A DNA stretch of 64,000 nucleotides from Azotosporobacter soli (GTDB lineage Bacteria; Bacillota; Negativicutes; SG130). Numbering within the stretch: position 1 is the stretch's first letter; each line of letters begins with the position of its first letter. The notes beneath the pieces are model-generated. The model saw nothing but the letters and a program-made list of their open reading frames with translations, was not told the DNA's origin and made no database searches. The translations under genes were made by a program, and so were the position numbers. This document shows positions 40,478 to 49,802 of the stretch, piece after piece. The DNA lies in NCBI RefSeq assembly GCF_030542965.1, contig NZ_JAUAOA010000013.1, forward strand, positions 1 to 64,000, written 5' to 3'.

Positions 40478-41452
40478 ATGCGTCAAATGAAAGTTAACCG
40501 ACACAAAATGCTGTCTGTGTTCCTTGCCCTGTTCACTGTCCTACTGTTGGCGACAGGTTTCACTTTTGCCTACAAGAACGTGCAGATTGAAGCTGATGGA
40601 ACGATGCTACCGCTAAAAACATTACATAACCACCCTCGCGATGTGTTGGCGCAAGCCAATATCGAACTGGGTCCGCAGGACCAATACCGCTTGTCGACCA
40701 CGGCTGTGGCTGACGGCACCACCATCAGGGTGCACCGGGCGGTACCGGTGACGGTTGTTCGGCAAGGACAAAGCGAGACGATAAGCAGCGGCCAACCTAC
40801 GGTTGGTGAGCTGGCACAAAGTTTAGGTTATAAACAGGAAGAAATCGTAACGATTCCGCCGGCTGCTACGGCAGTCAAGGCGGGCATGCAAGTGGTCATC
40901 AAGGGACGTAGTGAACAGATCATGGAACAAGAGATTGAGGATGCCGCGCCGGTGATTCGGCAGGCGGACCCGACCCTGGAAAAAGGGGTGGAACGGGTCG
41001 AGGAAGAAGGAAAGCCCGGACGGCGTCATGTGACACTTAAACAAATTTATGCCGACGGGGAAGAGTTTGGTACGGAAGTCTTAAAAGAGACGGTTGAGGA
41101 ATTTCCGCAGGCGCGTGTTTTGCGCGTCGGCAACCGCGAAACGGTTGCGACTTCGCGCGGCGATGTACGATTCAGCAGAGTGATGCGGATGGAAGCGACC
41201 GCATACCTGCCGACCGACGGTTCCGGTGAAGGGATCACCGCGTCGGGCATTCGCGCGCAGCATGGTGTCGTTGCCGTGGATCCGAATGTAATTCCGCTCG
41301 GCACGCGCCTCTTCATTCCCGGTTATGGAGTGGCCTTGGCTGCCGATACCGGCGGCGCAATTATCGGAAATCGTATTGATTTATGCGTCGAAGATTACGG
41401 CGAGGCGGTACAGTTTGGCCGTAGGGCGATAAAAGTATACGTGCTGGAATAG
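40478..41452 (+). CDS. yabE: YabE-like cell-wall protein (DUF348-G5-3D)
   Basis: 324 aa. N-terminal signal anchor (LSVFLALFTVLLLATGFTFA, about residues 12-31), two DUF348 repeats (about 33-75 and 80-135), a G5 domain (about 140-215) and a C-terminal 3D domain MEATAYLPTDGSGEGITASG ... AADTGGAIIGNRIDLCVED with the three Asp residues. Domain order matches RpfB/YabE/Sps-type resuscitation factors, though a lysozyme-like domain is replaced by 3D, a lytic transglycosylase-type fold. It probably trims peptidoglycan. ATG after aaaggag. Confidence 0.9.
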   Translation: MRQMKVNRHKMLSVFLALFTVLLLATGFTFAYKNVQIEADGTMLPLKTLHNHPRDVLAQANIELGPQDQYRLSTTAVADGTTIRVHRAVPVTVVRQGQSETISSGQPTVGELAQSLGYKQEEIVTIPPAATAVKAGMQVVIKGRSEQIMEQEIEDAAPVIRQADPTLEKGVERVEEEGKPGRRHVTLKQIYADGEEFGTEVLKETVEEFPQARVLRVGNRETVATSRGDVRFSRVMRMEATAYLPTDGSGEGITASGIRAQHGVVAVDPNVIPLGTRLFIPGYGVALAADTGGAIIGNRIDLCVEDYGEAVQFGRRAIKVYVLE

Positions 41453-41455
41453 GAG

Positions 41456-41485
41456 AGGGGGGTATACTCCCTCTTCTTTTTTTGG
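41456..41485 (+). terminator. Terminator of yabE
   Basis: Stem gagggg / tccctc with a T tract (ctttttttt), starting four bases after the stop codon. Confidence 0.65.
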
Positions 41486-41598
41486 TAACATAGATAAGAC
41501 GGCCAGTTTGACTTTTTACAATCACGTGATGGCTGGGCTAAGTTTGGGCGGACGATGCAGCCGAAAGGATCGTCGCCTTTGGGATAGGTGAGAAGAAC

Positions 41599-42141
41599 AT
41601 GATTCAGGAAGTTATCGTGGTAGAAGGAAAAAATGATATTGCAGCGGTGAAACGCGCGGTTGATGCCGACTGCATCGCGACGCAGGGTTTCCGTCTGGCG
41701 CCGCGTGAACAGGCGCAACTGCGCCAGGCGTATGAGAAGCGCGGCCTGATCATTCTGACGGATCCGGACAGCGCAGGTGAGCGGATTCGTCGTTGGCTGA
41801 CGAAAGCGTTTCCGCTTGCCAAGCACGCGTTTGTACCGAAGGAAGAAGCGACGGTGCCGGGCGACATCGGAATCGAGCAGGCATCGCCGGATTCGATCCG
41901 CAATGCACTGCGCAAAGTACGCTACCGCGAATGGCAGCCGGTCGAGGAGTTCGACTGGGCCGATCTCTTGACCTATGGACTGAACGGCAGTCCGGCGGCG
42001 GCGAGCCGTCGCGCGGAAGTAGGCGCGAAACTCGGCATCGGTTATGCCAATGCCAAAACGTTTTTGCAGCGATTAAACCATTATGGGGTGGCCCGTGCGG
42101 AATTTACCGCAGCCGTGGCGGAAGGCGAAGGTGCAGAGTGA
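41599..42141 (+). CDS. rnmV: Ribonuclease M5
   Basis: 180 aa. TOPRIM domain with VVEGKNDIAAVKRA (catalytic Glu) and LTDPDSAGERIRRWL (DxD), which matures the 5S rRNA 3'/5' ends. FVPKEEATVPGDIGIEQA is the family's conserved middle. Coupled to rsmA by a GTGA overlap, the same order as B. subtilis. Confidence 0.92.
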   Translation: MIQEVIVVEGKNDIAAVKRAVDADCIATQGFRLAPREQAQLRQAYEKRGLIILTDPDSAGERIRRWLTKAFPLAKHAFVPKEEATVPGDIGIEQASPDSIRNALRKVRYREWQPVEEFDWADLLTYGLNGSPAAASRRAEVGAKLGIGYANAKTFLQRLNHYGVARAEFTAAVAEGEGAE

Positions 42142-42989
42142 AGCAACCGATGATAGCGCGCAAGGAAGTGACCTTGCATGTATTGAAAACATTTGACATT
42201 CGGGCCAGCAAGAAACTGGGCCAGAATTTTTTGATCGATCCCCAGGTGGTGGACGGCATTGTCGGCGCGGCGGATATCGGCCCGGACGACCGGGTGCTTG
42301 AAATCGGCCCCGGCATCGGAACGCTGACGCAGGCGCTGGCGGAAACCGGCGCGGCGGTGACCGCGGTGGAGCTTGACCAACGCTTGCTGACGGTTCTTGA
42401 AAAGACGCTGGAAGGCTACGAGAATATCCGCGTCGTGCATGGCGATATCTTAAAAGTCGATATTGCCCGGGAAATGGGGGAAGGCGGCTATAAGGTCGTG
42501 GCCAATCTGCCGTACTATATCACGACGCCGATTGTGATGGCGCTCTTGGAACGCCGCTTGCCGCTCGAACGCCTTGTCACGATGGTGCAAAAGGAAGTGG
42601 CGCTGCGCATGGTGGCAAAACCGGGCAGCAAGGATTACGGCGCATTGTCGGTCGCGGTTCAGTATTATACCGAGCCGGAACTTTTGTTCGTCGTACCGCC
42701 GCGTTCGTTTATCCCGGCTCCGGCCGTGGAGTCGGCGGTTATTTGCTGCAAGGTACGCAAAGCGCCGCCGGTTGAGGTGGAAAGTGAGAAATTATTTTTC
42801 CGTGTCGTAAAATCGGCGTTCGGGCAGCGTCGCAAGACATTGAATAATGCATTGAAGCTGACCGGCTTATCGAGTGAAGGCGTAGGGAAAATTCTATCCG
42901 GCGCCGGAATCGATGGCGTGCGTCGCGGCGAAACGCTGTCGTTGCAGGAATTTGCCGACTTGGCCAATGAGTGGCATAAGCTGCTGTAA
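42138..42989 (+). CDS. rsmA: 16S rRNA dimethyladenosine transferase
   Basis: 283 aa KsgA. SKKLGQNFLIDPQVVDGI, VLEIGPGIGTLTQAL (SAM motif I), VVANLPYYITTPIV (NLPY, motif IV) and FIPAPAVESAVI are diagnostic; it dimethylates A1518/A1519. The GTG at 42138 overlaps the rnmV stop and gives the normal N-terminal length; ATG at 42150 is the alternative. Confidence 0.92.
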   Translation: MKQPMIARKEVTLHVLKTFDIRASKKLGQNFLIDPQVVDGIVGAADIGPDDRVLEIGPGIGTLTQALAETGAAVTAVELDQRLLTVLEKTLEGYENIRVVHGDILKVDIAREMGEGGYKVVANLPYYITTPIVMALLERRLPLERLVTMVQKEVALRMVAKPGSKDYGALSVAVQYYTEPELLFVVPPRSFIPAPAVESAVICCKVRKAPPVEVESEKLFFRVVKSAFGQRRKTLNNALKLTGLSSEGVGKILSGAGIDGVRRGETLSLQEFADLANEWHKLL

Positions 42990-43130
42990 CGGAAACGATT
43001 TCAGTGACGAATTTGCCGCCAGTGCTTCCGCTATGCTGCAAACTAAGAAAAAAATTAGAGCAGGCAGGCAAAATAGCCCTGTCTGGCGAATACAGTATAA
43101 ATTACACATGGATAAGTGAGTGAATGCGGC

Positions 43131-44027
43131 ATGAAGATGCAAGTGTTGGCGAAAGCGAAAATCAATCTGACGTTGGATGTGCTCTACAAGCGTCCTGACG
43201 GTTATCATGAAGTGGAGATGGTCATGCAGTCGTTGCAGGTGGCGGATTTGATTGAGCTTGCCTTGCGCCAGGATGACACGGTTTCTTTGCAGGTGGATCG
43301 CAGCGATCTGCCGGCGGATGAAAGCAACCTGGCTTACCGGGCTGCCCGTTTGCTGCAGCGGGAACATGGCGTGAAGCTCGGCGTCGACATGGCTTTGCAA
43401 AAAAGAATCCCGATGGCGGCCGGTCTGGCTGGCGGCAGCGCCGATGCGGCAGCTGTCCTGTGGGGCTTGAACCGACTCTGGAATTTGAATCTGCCGCAGA
43501 GCGAACTGGAACGGCTCGGCGCGTTGCTGGGCTCGGACATTCCATTTTGCCTGCGCGGCGGCACGGTGCTGGCCCGCGGACGGGGCGAAGAACTGCTGGA
43601 ACTGACGGCGATGCCGGAATGTGCCGTGGTGTTGGTCAAACTGCCGATCGATGTGCCTACGGCGTGGGTCTATGGCCAATATCAGGCGAGAGCCGATTTG
43701 CGCCATCCGGACACGAAAGCCATGTTGGCCGCCCTCGCGGCGAAAGATCTTGCGGCGGTTGCCGCCAACGTCGGCAATGTGCTGGAATGCGTTACGATTG
43801 CCGCATATCCTGCGATTGCCGAAGTGAAGGCGGAACTTGCCAAGCGTGGTGCGAAAGCGGTGCTGATGTCGGGCAGCGGTCCGACCGTGTTTGCCCTGGC
43901 GGATGATGAGGCGGCGGCCGAAGCGCTGGCGGACGGATTGGCAAAGCGCTGGCAGGCGGAAGTGATTGTTACAAAGACGAGCAAGGTGGGGTGCGAAGAT
44001 GGAAGAACGTCGTTTGTTGCCGATTAA
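43131..44027 (+). CDS. ispE: 4-diphosphocytidyl-2-C-methyl-D-erythritol kinase
   Basis: 298-aa GHMP kinase of the MEP isoprenoid pathway. AKAKINLTLDVLYKRPDGYHEVEMVMQ is the IspE start; PMAAGLAGGSADAAAVLWGL is the GHMP ATP loop; VLMSGSGPTVFAL the C-terminal motif. The ribosome site is weak; ATG 43137 is an alternative. The following GntR gene begins 29 bases inside ispE, so the two are coupled. B. subtilis yabG, veg and sspF, which separate ksgA and ispE, are absent. Confidence 0.92.
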   Translation: MKMQVLAKAKINLTLDVLYKRPDGYHEVEMVMQSLQVADLIELALRQDDTVSLQVDRSDLPADESNLAYRAARLLQREHGVKLGVDMALQKRIPMAAGLAGGSADAAAVLWGLNRLWNLNLPQSELERLGALLGSDIPFCLRGGTVLARGRGEELLELTAMPECAVVLVKLPIDVPTAWVYGQYQARADLRHPDTKAMLAALAAKDLAAVAANVGNVLECVTIAAYPAIAEVKAELAKRGAKAVLMSGSGPTVFALADDEAAAEALADGLAKRWQAEVIVTKTSKVGCEDGRTSFVAD

Positions 44028-44694
44028 ACTGGACAGCTATCAACCGCTGCGCGAGGTGGTATGCGAAACATTGCGCAATGCGATTGTCGCGGGCACCTTG
44101 AAACCGGGCGAACGTCTGATGGAGATTCAGGTGGCCGAAGAATTGGGCGTCAGCCGTACGCCGGTGCGCGAGGCGATTCGCAAGCTGGAATTGGAAGGCT
44201 TTGTCGTCATGATTCCGCGGCGCGGTACGTATGTTTCCGATTTGTCGATCAAGGATGTCAATGAGGTGTATGAAGTGAGAACCGCGCTGGATGTACTGGC
44301 AGCCGGACTGGCGGTAGAACGGATTACGGAAGAAGAATTGGAAGAGATGGAACGTCTTTTGGTCATCTTTGGCGAGTGCATCGAAGCGAACGATTTGGAC
44401 AAGATCGTCGAAGCGGACGGCAAATTTCATGATATTTTATATAAAGCGACGCGCAATGAGCGTTTGGTTGGCATTGTGAACAATTTACGCGAACAGCTGA
44501 CGCGTTTTCGTTCGCTCTCGATGTCGTATCCGGGCCGTCTCAAGGACATGCTGGAAGAGCATACGCGTCTGGTCGAAGCGCTTGGCCAGCGTAATGCCTC
44601 GGTCGCGCGGAAACTGGCCAATGATCATATGGCCAATGCGGAACAAACGTTGTTAAAGACCATGCTCGAACGTAGGCAGCATGGTGAACAATAG
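43999..44694 (+). CDS. GntR-family regulator with FCD domain
   Basis: 231 aa. Winged helix RLMEIQVAEELGVSRTPVREAIRKLELEGFV (about residues 36-66), then an all-helical FCD ligand domain (about 80-215) with a probable metal-binding His/Asp set (VEADGKFHDILY, EEHTRLVEAL). Such FadR-type regulators sense carboxylates. It sits between ispE and a nucleotidyltransferase gene, a position without equivalent in B. subtilis but common in Negativicutes and clostridia. Start chosen by aaggtgggg. Confidence 0.87.
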   Translation: MEERRLLPIKLDSYQPLREVVCETLRNAIVAGTLKPGERLMEIQVAEELGVSRTPVREAIRKLELEGFVVMIPRRGTYVSDLSIKDVNEVYEVRTALDVLAAGLAVERITEEELEEMERLLVIFGECIEANDLDKIVEADGKFHDILYKATRNERLVGIVNNLREQLTRFRSLSMSYPGRLKDMLEEHTRLVEALGQRNASVARKLANDHMANAEQTLLKTMLERRQHGEQ

Positions 44695-44712
44695 GATAGC
44701 GGAGGACTGACT

Positions 44713-45486
44713 ATGTACGATGCCATTATACTGGCTGGCGGCGAAAACAAGGGACCCCTGCGCGGGTGTTCGGACCAGCCGTATGAGGCGCTGATTGAAA
44801 TTGCCGGAAAGCCGATGGTTTCTTTTGTTGCCGTGGCGTTGGCGGCCGTACCTGAGATCGAAACAATCTGGGTCGTCGGCCCGGCGGCCCAGCTGGCAGC
44901 TTGTCCGCTGCCGCCTAAGGCCAAGCTGCTGGAAGGCGGCGCTTCGATCATCGAAACGATCCGGTTGGGTTTGGCGAAATTGGAACCTGGACGAAAAGCG
45001 ATTGTGGCTACGGGCGATATTCCGCTATTGACGCCGGAAGCGGTGCAGGAATTTCTGCGTCTTTGTCGGCAGCAGGCCGCGGAAGTCTATTATCCGATTA
45101 TCAGCCGCGAGCTGAATGATGCGCATTATCCCGGCAGCAAACGGACGTATGTGCGTTTTACCGATGGCGTTTATACGGGGGGGAATCTGTTTCTTGTTGA
45201 TCCGGTCGTGGTGCCGCGTTGTGTCGCGGTAGCGGAAAAAATCATCGCCAATCGAAAGAATCCGCTGCAGCTCTGCCGGATTCTTGGCTGGGGCTTTGTC
45301 GTCCGCTTTATTCTCGGCCGTCTGAGCCTGGAAAAGGTGAAGGACCGTGTCGCCCAATTGCTTGGCGTTAGCGGCGCTGTCATTTATTCACAGCATCCGC
45401 AGGTTGGAATCGATGTGGACAAACCAAGCGATCTGGAGTTGGTGCGCGATGTTTTTGCGCGCACGGTCGACGCTGCAAGGCAATGA
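44713..45486 (+). CDS. MobA-like nucleotidyltransferase
   Basis: 257 aa. NTP-transferase fold: DAIILAGGENKGPL (nucleotide loop, lacking the usual GxSxRxG), IAGKPMVSFVAVAL, and the metal Asp in VATGDIPLLTPEAV. The C-terminal 120 residues (KIIANRKNPLQLCRILGWG) are an extra helical part. It could make an NDP-sugar, CDP-alcohol or Mo-cofactor-type product; the target is unknown. ATG after gcggagg, 18 bases after the GntR stop, so same operon. Confidence 0.82.
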   Translation: MYDAIILAGGENKGPLRGCSDQPYEALIEIAGKPMVSFVAVALAAVPEIETIWVVGPAAQLAACPLPPKAKLLEGGASIIETIRLGLAKLEPGRKAIVATGDIPLLTPEAVQEFLRLCRQQAAEVYYPIISRELNDAHYPGSKRTYVRFTDGVYTGGNLFLVDPVVVPRCVAVAEKIIANRKNPLQLCRILGWGFVVRFILGRLSLEKVKDRVAQLLGVSGAVIYSQHPQVGIDVDKPSDLELVRDVFARTVDAARQ

Positions 45487-45488
45487 AC

Positions 45489-45540
45489 AAGGACTGTTTC
45501 AAGATGGGGTTTCGAACCTGTCTTGCGACAGTCTTTTTGA
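45489..45540 (+). terminator. Terminator after the nucleotidyltransferase gene
   Basis: Imperfect stem aaggactgtttcaaga with tcttgcgacagtcttt, followed by T residues. Confidence 0.6.
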
Positions 45541-45672
45541 CTGTCTAAGAGGAAAAAGCAAAATTAAGTGAACTTTTTTTCTTCAAATTTGCAATCTTTG
45601 CGGAAAAAATTGAATAAAAATGGTACACTAAGGGGAGATTATTCGGATTTGTGGAAAACGGAGGAAGTCAAG

Positions 45673-46503
45673 ATGGAAAAACTGCGACGAGTGGAACGGG
45701 TGGCGGCGCTTACGAAGCTGCTGACCGATATGCCCGGTCATCTTTTTTCGCTGGGCGCTTTCAGCCAGACCTTCGGCGCGGCCAAATCAACGCTGAGTGA
45801 AGACATGGTCACGATACGCCAGGCGTTGGCTGAACTTGGCATGGGACTCCTGGAAACCGTACCGGGCGCTGCAGGCGGCGTGCGCTATCTGCCTAACTAT
45901 TCTAAAGAACGCATGCAGGCGGTTCTCGATGAATTGGCGGTGAAGCTGTCGGCGCCGGAGCGGATCATTCCGGGCGGTTTTTTGTATATGACGGACTTGC
46001 TCTTTCAGGCGGATCGAATGGCGCGGGTGGGCGAAATATTTCGCACCCGCTTTGCGCATTTGCAGCCCGACTATATCATGACGGTCGAGACGAAGGGGAT
46101 TCCGCTGGCTTTCATGACGGCCAGAGCCTTCGGCATTCCGCTTGTGACAGCGCGGCGCGGCAGTAAAGTGACGGAAGGATCGTCGGTCAATATCAATTAT
46201 GTGACCGGGTCGTCAAAACGCATCCAGACGATGTCGTTGCCGCGCCGGGCGATCGAACCGGGGTCCAAGGTCTTGATCATTGACGATTTCATGAAAGCCG
46301 GCGGCACGGCGCGCGGCATGGCGGATCTGGCGCAGGAAGTCGGCGGCCGGGTTGTCGGAATCGGCGTTTTGGTCGCGACGATCGAGCCGGAAGAAAAACT
46401 GATTGAGAATTATCTGGCGCTATTAACGCTGCATGCGGTGGAACAGCAAAAGAAAACGATCGATATTCGTCCGTTGCAGCCTGATGCGGCCTTGGCGGAA
46501 TAA
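45673..46503 (+). CDS. purR: Purine operon repressor PurR
   Basis: 276 aa. N-terminal winged helix (RVERVAALTKLLTDMPGHLF ... AKSTLSEDM), then a type I phosphoribosyltransferase fold with the PRPP loop VLIIDDFMKAGGTARGM (about residues 199-215). B. subtilis-type PurR, which binds PRPP as effector and represses purine genes at PurBoxes. ATG chosen after cggagga; an upstream open frame with TTG/GTG-like start lacks support. spoVG and yabJ, its neighbours in Bacillus, are not present. Confidence 0.92.
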   Translation: MEKLRRVERVAALTKLLTDMPGHLFSLGAFSQTFGAAKSTLSEDMVTIRQALAELGMGLLETVPGAAGGVRYLPNYSKERMQAVLDELAVKLSAPERIIPGGFLYMTDLLFQADRMARVGEIFRTRFAHLQPDYIMTVETKGIPLAFMTARAFGIPLVTARRGSKVTEGSSVNINYVTGSSKRIQTMSLPRRAIEPGSKVLIIDDFMKAGGTARGMADLAQEVGGRVVGIGVLVATIEPEEKLIENYLALLTLHAVEQQKKTIDIRPLQPDAALAE

Positions 46504-46674
46504 ATTTAATGAAAATTCGCCCTAGTGGAACTTTCACTTTTGGGCAGGAATGCTTGCAGCGGTGTCGAAAGAGAAAAAAGTTTGGCTCAATTCAATGCAT
46601 AGATGCATGCAAATAGAAGGAAAGCAACGTCGGCAGGCGGCGGTCGCGGCGTGGAAAGCAAGGGGGATGCAAGT

Positions 46675-48036
46675 ATGGCGGAATGGCTGACCGTTATTTT
46701 GGCGGCGGGCAAAGGGACGCGGATGAAATCGGCGCTGCCCAAAGTATTGCACAAAGTGGGCGGCAAACCGATGGTGCAACAGGTGATGGATGCTGCGACA
46801 CAGGCGGGTGCTTCGCGCAATATCGTGGTAGTCGGTTTTGGCGGCGATGAGGTCAAAACGGCGATTGGCGAGCAGGCGCAGTGCGTTGTGCAGCAGGAAC
46901 AGTTGGGCACCGGGCACGCGGTGATGCAGGCGCAGGGGCTTTTGGCGGGGTTTAGCGGTACGGTGATGGTACTGGCGGGCGATACGCCGCTCTTGACGGA
47001 GGCGCTTTTAAAACGACTGCATCAGGAGCATGAAGCGAAAGGCGCTGCGGCGACGGTACTGACTTTTATTCCGGATGATGCGGCCGCGTACGGCCGGGTT
47101 GTCCGCAACGAAGCGGGACAGGTCGTCAAGATCGTTGAACGCAAGGACGCTACGGAAGAAGAAGCGGCGATTCGCGAAGTGAACTCCGCGATTTACTGTT
47201 TCGATTGCAAGGCCTTGCTTGACGCATTGGGAAAAATCAATTGCGACAACGCGCAGGGCGAGTATTACCTAACCGACGTCATCGGCATATTGGCCGCACG
47301 GGGCGATTTGGTCTGGGCGGTAGTGGCCGATGATCACCAAGACACGATGGGCATCAATTCGCGTCGCCAACTGGCCGAAGCGGAACAGATCATGCGGCGG
47401 CGCAAGCTGGAGCAGCTGATGGATGACGGCGTCACCGTCATGGATCCGGCCAGCACCTATGTCGACGCGCAGGTTCAGGTCGGACGGGATACGATTCTCT
47501 ATCCGAATACCTGGCTCGAAGGCGCGACGGTGATTGGCGAAAACTGTGCGATCGGTCCTGACGTCAGGCTGCAAAATGTTGCGGTCGGCGACGGCTGTAC
47601 GCTGCATTTTCTTTACGGACACGACTGCCGGGTTGGCGACGGCGTCATTGCCGGACCGTATGTTCATCTGCGTCCGCAGACGAAACTGGCCGACAAGGTT
47701 AAAATCGGCAATTTCGTCGAAGTGAAAAACAGTTCGATCGGGCAAGGCAGCAAGATTCCGCATCTGAGCTATATCGGCGATGCCGATATGGGGGCGGGCG
47801 TCAATATGGGTTGCGGTTGCGTGACCGTCAATTACGACGGTAAGCAGAAGCATCGCACGACAATTGCCGACGGCGCGTTTGTCGGCTGCAATGCCAACTT
47901 GGTCGCACCGGTGACGGTCGGCGAAGGCGCCTATGTGGCGGCCGGATCGACGATTACCAAGGATGTTCCCGCCGAATCGCTTGGTGTAGCCCGGGCGCGG
48001 CAAACGAATATTGACGGTTGGACCAAACGTCGTTAG
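46675..48036 (+). CDS. glmU: Bifunctional GlmU (uridyltransferase/acetyltransferase)
   Basis: 453 aa making UDP-N-acetylglucosamine. N-terminal uridyltransferase: VILAAGKGTRMKSALPKVLHKVGGKPM, QLGTGHAV, VLAGDTPLL. C-terminal left-handed beta-helix acetyltransferase (about 250-453): hexapeptide repeats, HLRPQTKLADKVKIGNFVEVK, SYIGDADMGAGVNMGCG, NYDGKQKHRT. The start MAEWLTV follows gggggatgcaagt. Upstream 170 bases show nothing else. Confidence 0.94.
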   Translation: MAEWLTVILAAGKGTRMKSALPKVLHKVGGKPMVQQVMDAATQAGASRNIVVVGFGGDEVKTAIGEQAQCVVQQEQLGTGHAVMQAQGLLAGFSGTVMVLAGDTPLLTEALLKRLHQEHEAKGAAATVLTFIPDDAAAYGRVVRNEAGQVVKIVERKDATEEEAAIREVNSAIYCFDCKALLDALGKINCDNAQGEYYLTDVIGILAARGDLVWAVVADDHQDTMGINSRRQLAEAEQIMRRRKLEQLMDDGVTVMDPASTYVDAQVQVGRDTILYPNTWLEGATVIGENCAIGPDVRLQNVAVGDGCTLHFLYGHDCRVGDGVIAGPYVHLRPQTKLADKVKIGNFVEVKNSSIGQGSKIPHLSYIGDADMGAGVNMGCGCVTVNYDGKQKHRTTIADGAFVGCNANLVAPVTVGEGAYVAAGSTITKDVPAESLGVARARQTNIDGWTKRR

Positions 48037-48095
48037 TTTGGCTTACTAAAATAAAATAGCGTAGGATGTAGAAAGCGTAGGAGGTAAATAGCAGT

Positions 48096-49049
48096 ATGTT
48101 GGTGGATCTAAGCAAATTGCGGATTTTTTCCGGTAATTCGAATCAGGGGTTGGCCAGAGAAATTGCGGAACACATGGGGACGAAACTCGGAAATGCCTTT
48201 GTCGGTCATTTTAACAATGGCGAGACGCAGGTCATCATTGATGAAAGCGTACGAGGCAAAGATGTTTACATCGTTCAGCCAACCAGTTATCCGGTAAATG
48301 ACAACATGATGGAACTGTTGATCATGATTGATGCGGCGAAACGGGCTTCGGCCCGGACCGTTACGGCCGTGGTACCTTACTACGCGTATGCGCGTCAAGA
48401 TCGCAAGACGCGAGGCCGCGAGCCGATTTCCGCAAAATTGATTGCTAATCTGCTGACCACCGCCGGCGCATCGCGTGTTGTGACGATCGACTTGCACGCC
48501 GGACAGATCCAAGGTTTCTTCGATATTCCGGTCGACCATTTTACTGCGGTGCCGTTACTGGGCGATTATATCCGCAACAAACGGCTGGATGATTTGATCG
48601 TTGTCTCACCGGATCTCGGCGGCGTGACGCGTGCGCGTCAGCTTGCCGATTTGCTGCATGCGCCGATCGCGATCATCGAAAAGCGCCGTCCGATGCCGGG
48701 CGTCGCGGAAGTAATGAACCTGATCGGCAGCGTCGAAGGACGTACGGCTGTGATTGTCGACGATATCGTCGATACCGCGGGCTCGCTGACCGAGGGCGCG
48801 AATTCGCTGGTCAAGTTTGGCGCCAAAGAAGTCTATGCGGCTTGCACGCATGCGGTGCTTAGCCATCCGGCGATCGAACGTCTCGAAAAATCATCGATCA
48901 AAGAACTGATCGTTACCAACAGCATTCCGTTGCCGCCGGAAAAAATACATCCTAAAATTAAAGTTGTTTCGATTGCGCCGCTGATCGGCGATGCCATCCT
49001 CAGCATCTTCAGCGAAAAATCGGTCAGCTTGTTGTTCGACGGAAAATAA
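48096..49049 (+). CDS. prs: Ribose-phosphate pyrophosphokinase
   Basis: 317 aa PRPP synthase. [63 protein letters not shown] (flexible ATP loop), and PRPP loop [21 protein letters not shown] is the effector of PurR encoded upstream. Start ATG after ggaggtaaatagcagt. Terminated downstream. Confidence 0.94.
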   Translation: MLVDLSKLRIFSGNSNQGLAREIAEHMGTKLGNAFVGHFNNGETQVIIDESVRGKDVYIVQPTSYPVNDNMMELLIMIDAAKRASARTVTAVVPYYAYARQDRKTRGREPISAKLIANLLTTAGASRVVTIDLHAGQIQGFFDIPVDHFTAVPLLGDYIRNKRLDDLIVVSPDLGGVTRARQLADLLHAPIAIIEKRRPMPGVAEVMNLIGSVEGRTAVIVDDIVDTAGSLTEGANSLVKFGAKEVYAACTHAVLSHPAIERLEKSSIKELIVTNSIPLPPEKIHPKIKVVSIAPLIGDAILSIFSEKSVSLLFDGK

Positions 49050-49059
49050 GCGAGAATGG

Positions 49060-49107
49060 AAAAGCAGTCCGGAGCAGATTTGTTTCGGACTGCTTTTCTT
49101 TTTTTGT
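49060..49107 (+). terminator. Terminator of prs
   Basis: Stem aaaagcagtccg with cggactgctttt followed by eight T after one C. Confidence 0.88.
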
Positions 49108-49139
49108 GGTATAATCCCATATAGAAAGAAGGTGGCGGC

Positions 49140-49802
49140 ATGACGATTTGCGTGCGCAATTTGACGGAAGGCGATATTCCGGCGGTCGCTGCGTTGTTCA
49201 ACGCTTGTTTTGCAGCCAGCGTCCTGCATCATTGCCGTGGCCGTCTGCCGAAAGCCGCGGCGATGGAGGATGTTTTTTCGCTGGTGCGTCGCGCCGAAGC
49301 GCAGGCTGCCTTCGGCGTCTGGTCGGAAAACGGTGCGCTGCTTGGTTATTGTTTCGCGCCGACCAGTTTGGGGCGGCTATGGCGAATCGCGTTGGGACGA
49401 GGCGGCGTTTTGTACTGGGCATGGCGTTGGCTGAAGGGCGATTACGGGATTGGACTTTGGCCGCTGCGTTTGATTTTAGTGAATAAACTGGGCTTTATCC
49501 GTTCGGCGTTGACGCCGGGGCAGAGCGCCGGGGCTAGGATACTGTCCATCGCAGTTAACGAAACGGCGCGCGGCGCGGGCTGCGGCCAGGCATTGCTTAC
49601 GACGGCGCTTGCCTATCAAAAGCGTCAGGGTGCGAAGAAAGTTCGGCTGGAAGTGCGGCCGGAAAATCGGGCGGCGCTGCGTTTGTATGAACGAAATGGC
49701 TTTGTCCCTGGCGGCAAAACCGCCGATTCGCAGGGCGATTGGCTAATTATGTGGAAAGAGATGGCGGATAAGCATGTGGGATCTGAAACTGCGCCTCGTT
49801 AA
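49140..49802 (+). CDS. GNAT-family N-acetyltransferase
   Basis: 220 aa. Acetyl-CoA-binding motif ILSIAVNETARGAGCGQALLTTAL (R-G-x-G-x-G/A-type, about residues 138-161) and the C-terminal LRLYERNGFVPGG. A middle helical insert (about 75-125) is unusual for small GNATs. Acceptor substrate unknown. Its 3' end overlaps the deacetylase gene by 29 bases. The B. subtilis ctc gene, expected between prs and pth, is absent; these two genes occupy its place. Confidence 0.82.
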   Translation: MTICVRNLTEGDIPAVAALFNACFAASVLHHCRGRLPKAAAMEDVFSLVRRAEAQAAFGVWSENGALLGYCFAPTSLGRLWRIALGRGGVLYWAWRWLKGDYGIGLWPLRLILVNKLGFIRSALTPGQSAGARILSIAVNETARGAGCGQALLTTALAYQKRQGAKKVRLEVRPENRAALRLYERNGFVPGGKTADSQGDWLIMWKEMADKHVGSETAPR